This document shows positions 5,665-7,064 of a stretch of DNA of 7,064 nt, piece after piece (the first letter of the stretch is position 1; every line of letters starts with the position of its first letter). The notes under the pieces were generated by a model that worked only from the letters and a program-made list of their open reading frames with translations, was not told the DNA's origin and searched no databases. The stretch spans positions 1 to 7,064 of the forward strand of contig JAJXXN010000050.1 of NCBI GenBank assembly GCA_021781075.1. Reading direction: 5' to 3'. This DNA comes from Acidobacteriota bacterium (GTDB lineage: Bacteria > Acidobacteriota > Terriglobia > Terriglobales > Acidobacteriaceae). The position numbers and the translations under genes are program-made.

Positions 5665-6903
5665 CTACTTGAGTACGCCGGTCATGGATTTGAGCAGTGT
5701 GCCATCGGCATCGTCGCTCGATAGATCCCAGAACATGACGCCGCCGAGTTGGTTCTTCACGACGTAGTTGCTTTTGAATACAAGCGAGGTGGGGTCGTCA
5801 AAGGTCCAGAAATTGCCGGAGGTGGCGTCGTAGAGCCAGGGCTCCTGCGTGGTTGAGTCGCGGTAGAGGGTGTAGCCGGGGGAGTTGAGCAGGGATTCGG
5901 TCATGGTGTAGCCGCCGCTGGTTTGGCTTGCGGTACCGGGCTGGAAGAGGCCGTTGTCGGTGGCGGGGACGGCGGTCCACTCGTAATTGTAGAAAGGCAT
6001 CCCCATGACAATTTTTGCGGCGGGGACGCCTTGCGCGAGGTAATGGTTGACGGGGAAGCTGGCGTTGTTGCCGGGGTCGGGGTCGAGGGTGGCTTGATAG
6101 AGCGGCGCGACGAAGCCGGTGGTGTTGCTCCAGGGGCCGTCGAAATCGTAGGCCATCAGGTTGTAAAAGCTGAGCGATGAGGTCATCGCTGGGAGGTCGT
6201 AATAATCCCAGCACCAGGAGCCGGCGCCGGCGGCGATGGTGAGCTGGTAGCCGGGCTGGATGGCATCGAGCTGTTTGCGGAACTCGGCCAGCATGGCGGC
6301 CATGTTGGATTCATCGTCCGCGCTCGATGGGCACTCCCAATCAACGTCGAAGCCGGTGAAGATGCCGGGCTGGGTGACGCCGGCGGCGAAGTTGCCCTTG
6401 ATGTACATATTCACGCAACTTGCCACAAAGCTTTGCACGTTGGCCGGGCTTGCGGCGGCGCTGAAAAGAGCGGGGTTGAAAGCGCCTCCGCCGATCGAAA
6501 GCTCAATCTGAAGGCCCGGGTATTGCGCCTTGAGCTCCTGCAACTGATGAAAGTTGCCGGCAAAGGAACCGGCTGTATCAGCGACGCCATTGACCGCCTC
6601 ATTGGCCGGGATGAGCGCCTGGTAGTCCGCGTTTGGGTCCGTCGAGGCGCACTGGTTGTTGACAATGCCGCCGAAGGCATAAATTATGTGCGACAACAAC
6701 GGGGCTGAGCCGCTGGTGACCACGTTTTTTACGTTATAGGGTTGCGCGTTGTCGAGGCCCCACTGGGGGTAATAACCCACCACATAATAGTTGGCCGGTG
6801 GCGGAGTGCCGCCGCCACCGTTGCCGCCCGCCATGCCGGCACCACCGCATCCTGCCAAAACCAAAGTGAAAAAAAAGAACGGGAGGTAGAGTATTTTGCC
6901 CAT
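5665..6903 (-). CDS. GH18 chitinase-like lipoprotein
   Basis: This 412-residue protein has a lipoprotein signal, MGKILYLPFFFFTLVLAGC, with lipobox LAGC and acylated Cys19. A Gly/Pro-rich linker follows (20-37), then a single GH18 TIM barrel (about 38-412), so it is probably tethered to a membrane and hydrolyses chitin or related N-acetylglucosamine glycans. Barrel motifs in order (ATG numbering) are YYVVGYYPQW, LSHIIYAFGG, SIGGG (136-140), FTGFDVDWE, MAYDFDGPW (250-258), GMPFYNYEW and GGVMFWDLSSDD. The acid Glu190 and Asp186/Asp188 are intact, but the first Asp of DxxDxDxE is Thr183. MAYD (Tyr252, Asp253) and Trp392 support catalytic function. I chose ATG 6903 over TTG 6918 because AGGA lies 6 bases upstream and it gives a compact signal peptide. 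No carbohydrate-binding module is seen. It precedes the S46 gene by 128 bases on the same strand; co-transcription is possible but not shown. Confidence 0.9.
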   Translation of the reverse strand: MGKILYLPFFFFTLVLAGCGGAGMAGGNGGGGTPPPANYYVVGYYPQWGLDNAQPYNVKNVVTSGSAPLLSHIIYAFGGIVNNQCASTDPNADYQALIPANEAVNGVADTAGSFAGNFHQLQELKAQYPGLQIELSIGGGAFNPALFSAAASPANVQSFVASCVNMYIKGNFAAGVTQPGIFTGFDVDWECPSSADDESNMAAMLAEFRKQLDAIQPGYQLTIAAGAGSWCWDYYDLPAMTSSLSFYNLMAYDFDGPWSNTTGFVAPLYQATLDPDPGNNASFPVNHYLAQGVPAAKIVMGMPFYNYEWTAVPATDNGLFQPGTASQTSGGYTMTESLLNSPGYTLYRDSTTQEPWLYDATSGNFWTFDDPTSLVFKSNYVVKNQLGGVMFWDLSSDDADGTLLKSMTGVLK

Positions 6904-6957
6904 CTGCCATCCTATCAATCAGTAAAATGCCTGCAGACGATAATTCTATTCAACCAG

Positions 6958-6971
6958 CCAGCCATGGCTGG
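6958..6971. promoter_or_regulatory. 14-bp perfect palindrome upstream of the GH18 gene
   Basis: CCAGCCATGGCTGG is its own reverse complement and lies 54 bases before the ATG at 6903. On the minus strand a TAGAAT hexamer (6948-6943) with one mismatch to the -10 consensus lies about 40 bases before the ATG. If that is the -10 box, the palindrome covers the -35/spacer region, where a dimeric repressor or activator would bind. No good -35 hexamer is visible, which would fit an activator-dependent promoter, or the promoter may lie elsewhere. Confidence 0.3.
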
Positions 6972-7034
6972 AGATTATTTCAACCGCAACAATCCTTGGT
7001 AATGATGTCAATTTACCCAAGCCGAAGGAAGCGG

Positions 7035-7064
7035 CTACCTGGTTTTGAACTCGACGCGGTAGCT
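7035..7064 (-). CDS. Possible C-terminal end of an upstream gene
   Basis: From the right edge the minus strand reads SYRVEFKTR and then TAG (7037-7035). Eight of these nine codons end in G or C, like the neighbouring genes, and the stop leaves a 131-base gap before the GH18 start. Nine codons cannot identify a protein, and an open stretch this short is common by chance. Confidence 0.3.
   Translation of the reverse strand, partial: SYRVEFKTR

Noticed and set aside
7020..7037. Hairpin AGCCG-N7-CGGCT at the right edge as a terminator for the upstream gene
   Set aside because: The stem is only 5 bp and no T run follows on the minus strand; it also overlaps the proposed stop codon.

Overview
The window is a GC-rich stretch of ordinary chromosomal DNA. 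It carries four complete protein-coding genes, one gene cut by the left edge, and possibly the last codons of another at the right edge. The mix suggests an Acidobacteriota (Terriglobia-type) genome: a NarL/LuxR regulator with an 'ADSQAIFRAG' N-terminus, a RocA-type P5C dehydrogenase, a secreted S46 dipeptidyl-peptidase and a GH18 lipoprotein. This assignment rests on the look of the proteins, not on a search. No rRNA, tRNA, CRISPR array, insertion sequence, integrase or att site was recognised.

Layout. Positions 1-404 (minus) encode the N-terminal part of a PAS-domain signalling protein that runs off the left edge. Positions 405-774 form a divergent intergenic region with a weak small-ORF candidate (minus, 476-649) and three consecutive hairpins just ahead of the next gene. 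Positions 775-1464 (plus) encode a LuxR/NarL-type response regulator whose receiver domain lacks the phospho-acceptor Asp and most other switch residues; a strong terminator follows at 1484-1514. Convergent to it, 1548-3134 (minus) encodes a 528-residue 1-pyrroline-5-carboxylate dehydrogenase. Positions 3135-3415 hold a 10-bp direct repeat upstream of that gene and a near-perfect terminator for the gene behind it. Positions 3416-5536 (minus) encode a secreted S46 peptidase, and 5665-6903 (minus) a GH18 chitinase-like lipoprotein. At the right edge, 7035-7064 looks like the last nine codons of a further minus-strand gene.

Function. The three large minus-strand genes each deal with scavenging: exported GH18 acting on chitin-like glycans, exported S46 cutting dipeptides from peptide N-termini, and cytoplasmic P5C dehydrogenase feeding proline/arginine/ornithine carbon into glutamate. 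They do not look like one tight operon: there are gaps of 128 and 281 bases, and a terminator lies between S46 and P5CDH. The left third is a signalling pair (PAS protein and degenerate response regulator) transcribed divergently.

I do not see a convincing novel multi-gene system. The points most worth a second look are the phosphorylation-incompetent-looking regulator with its structured leader, the direct repeat upstream of the P5CDH gene, the palindrome upstream of the chitinase gene, and active-site substitutions in the GH18 and S46 enzymes.
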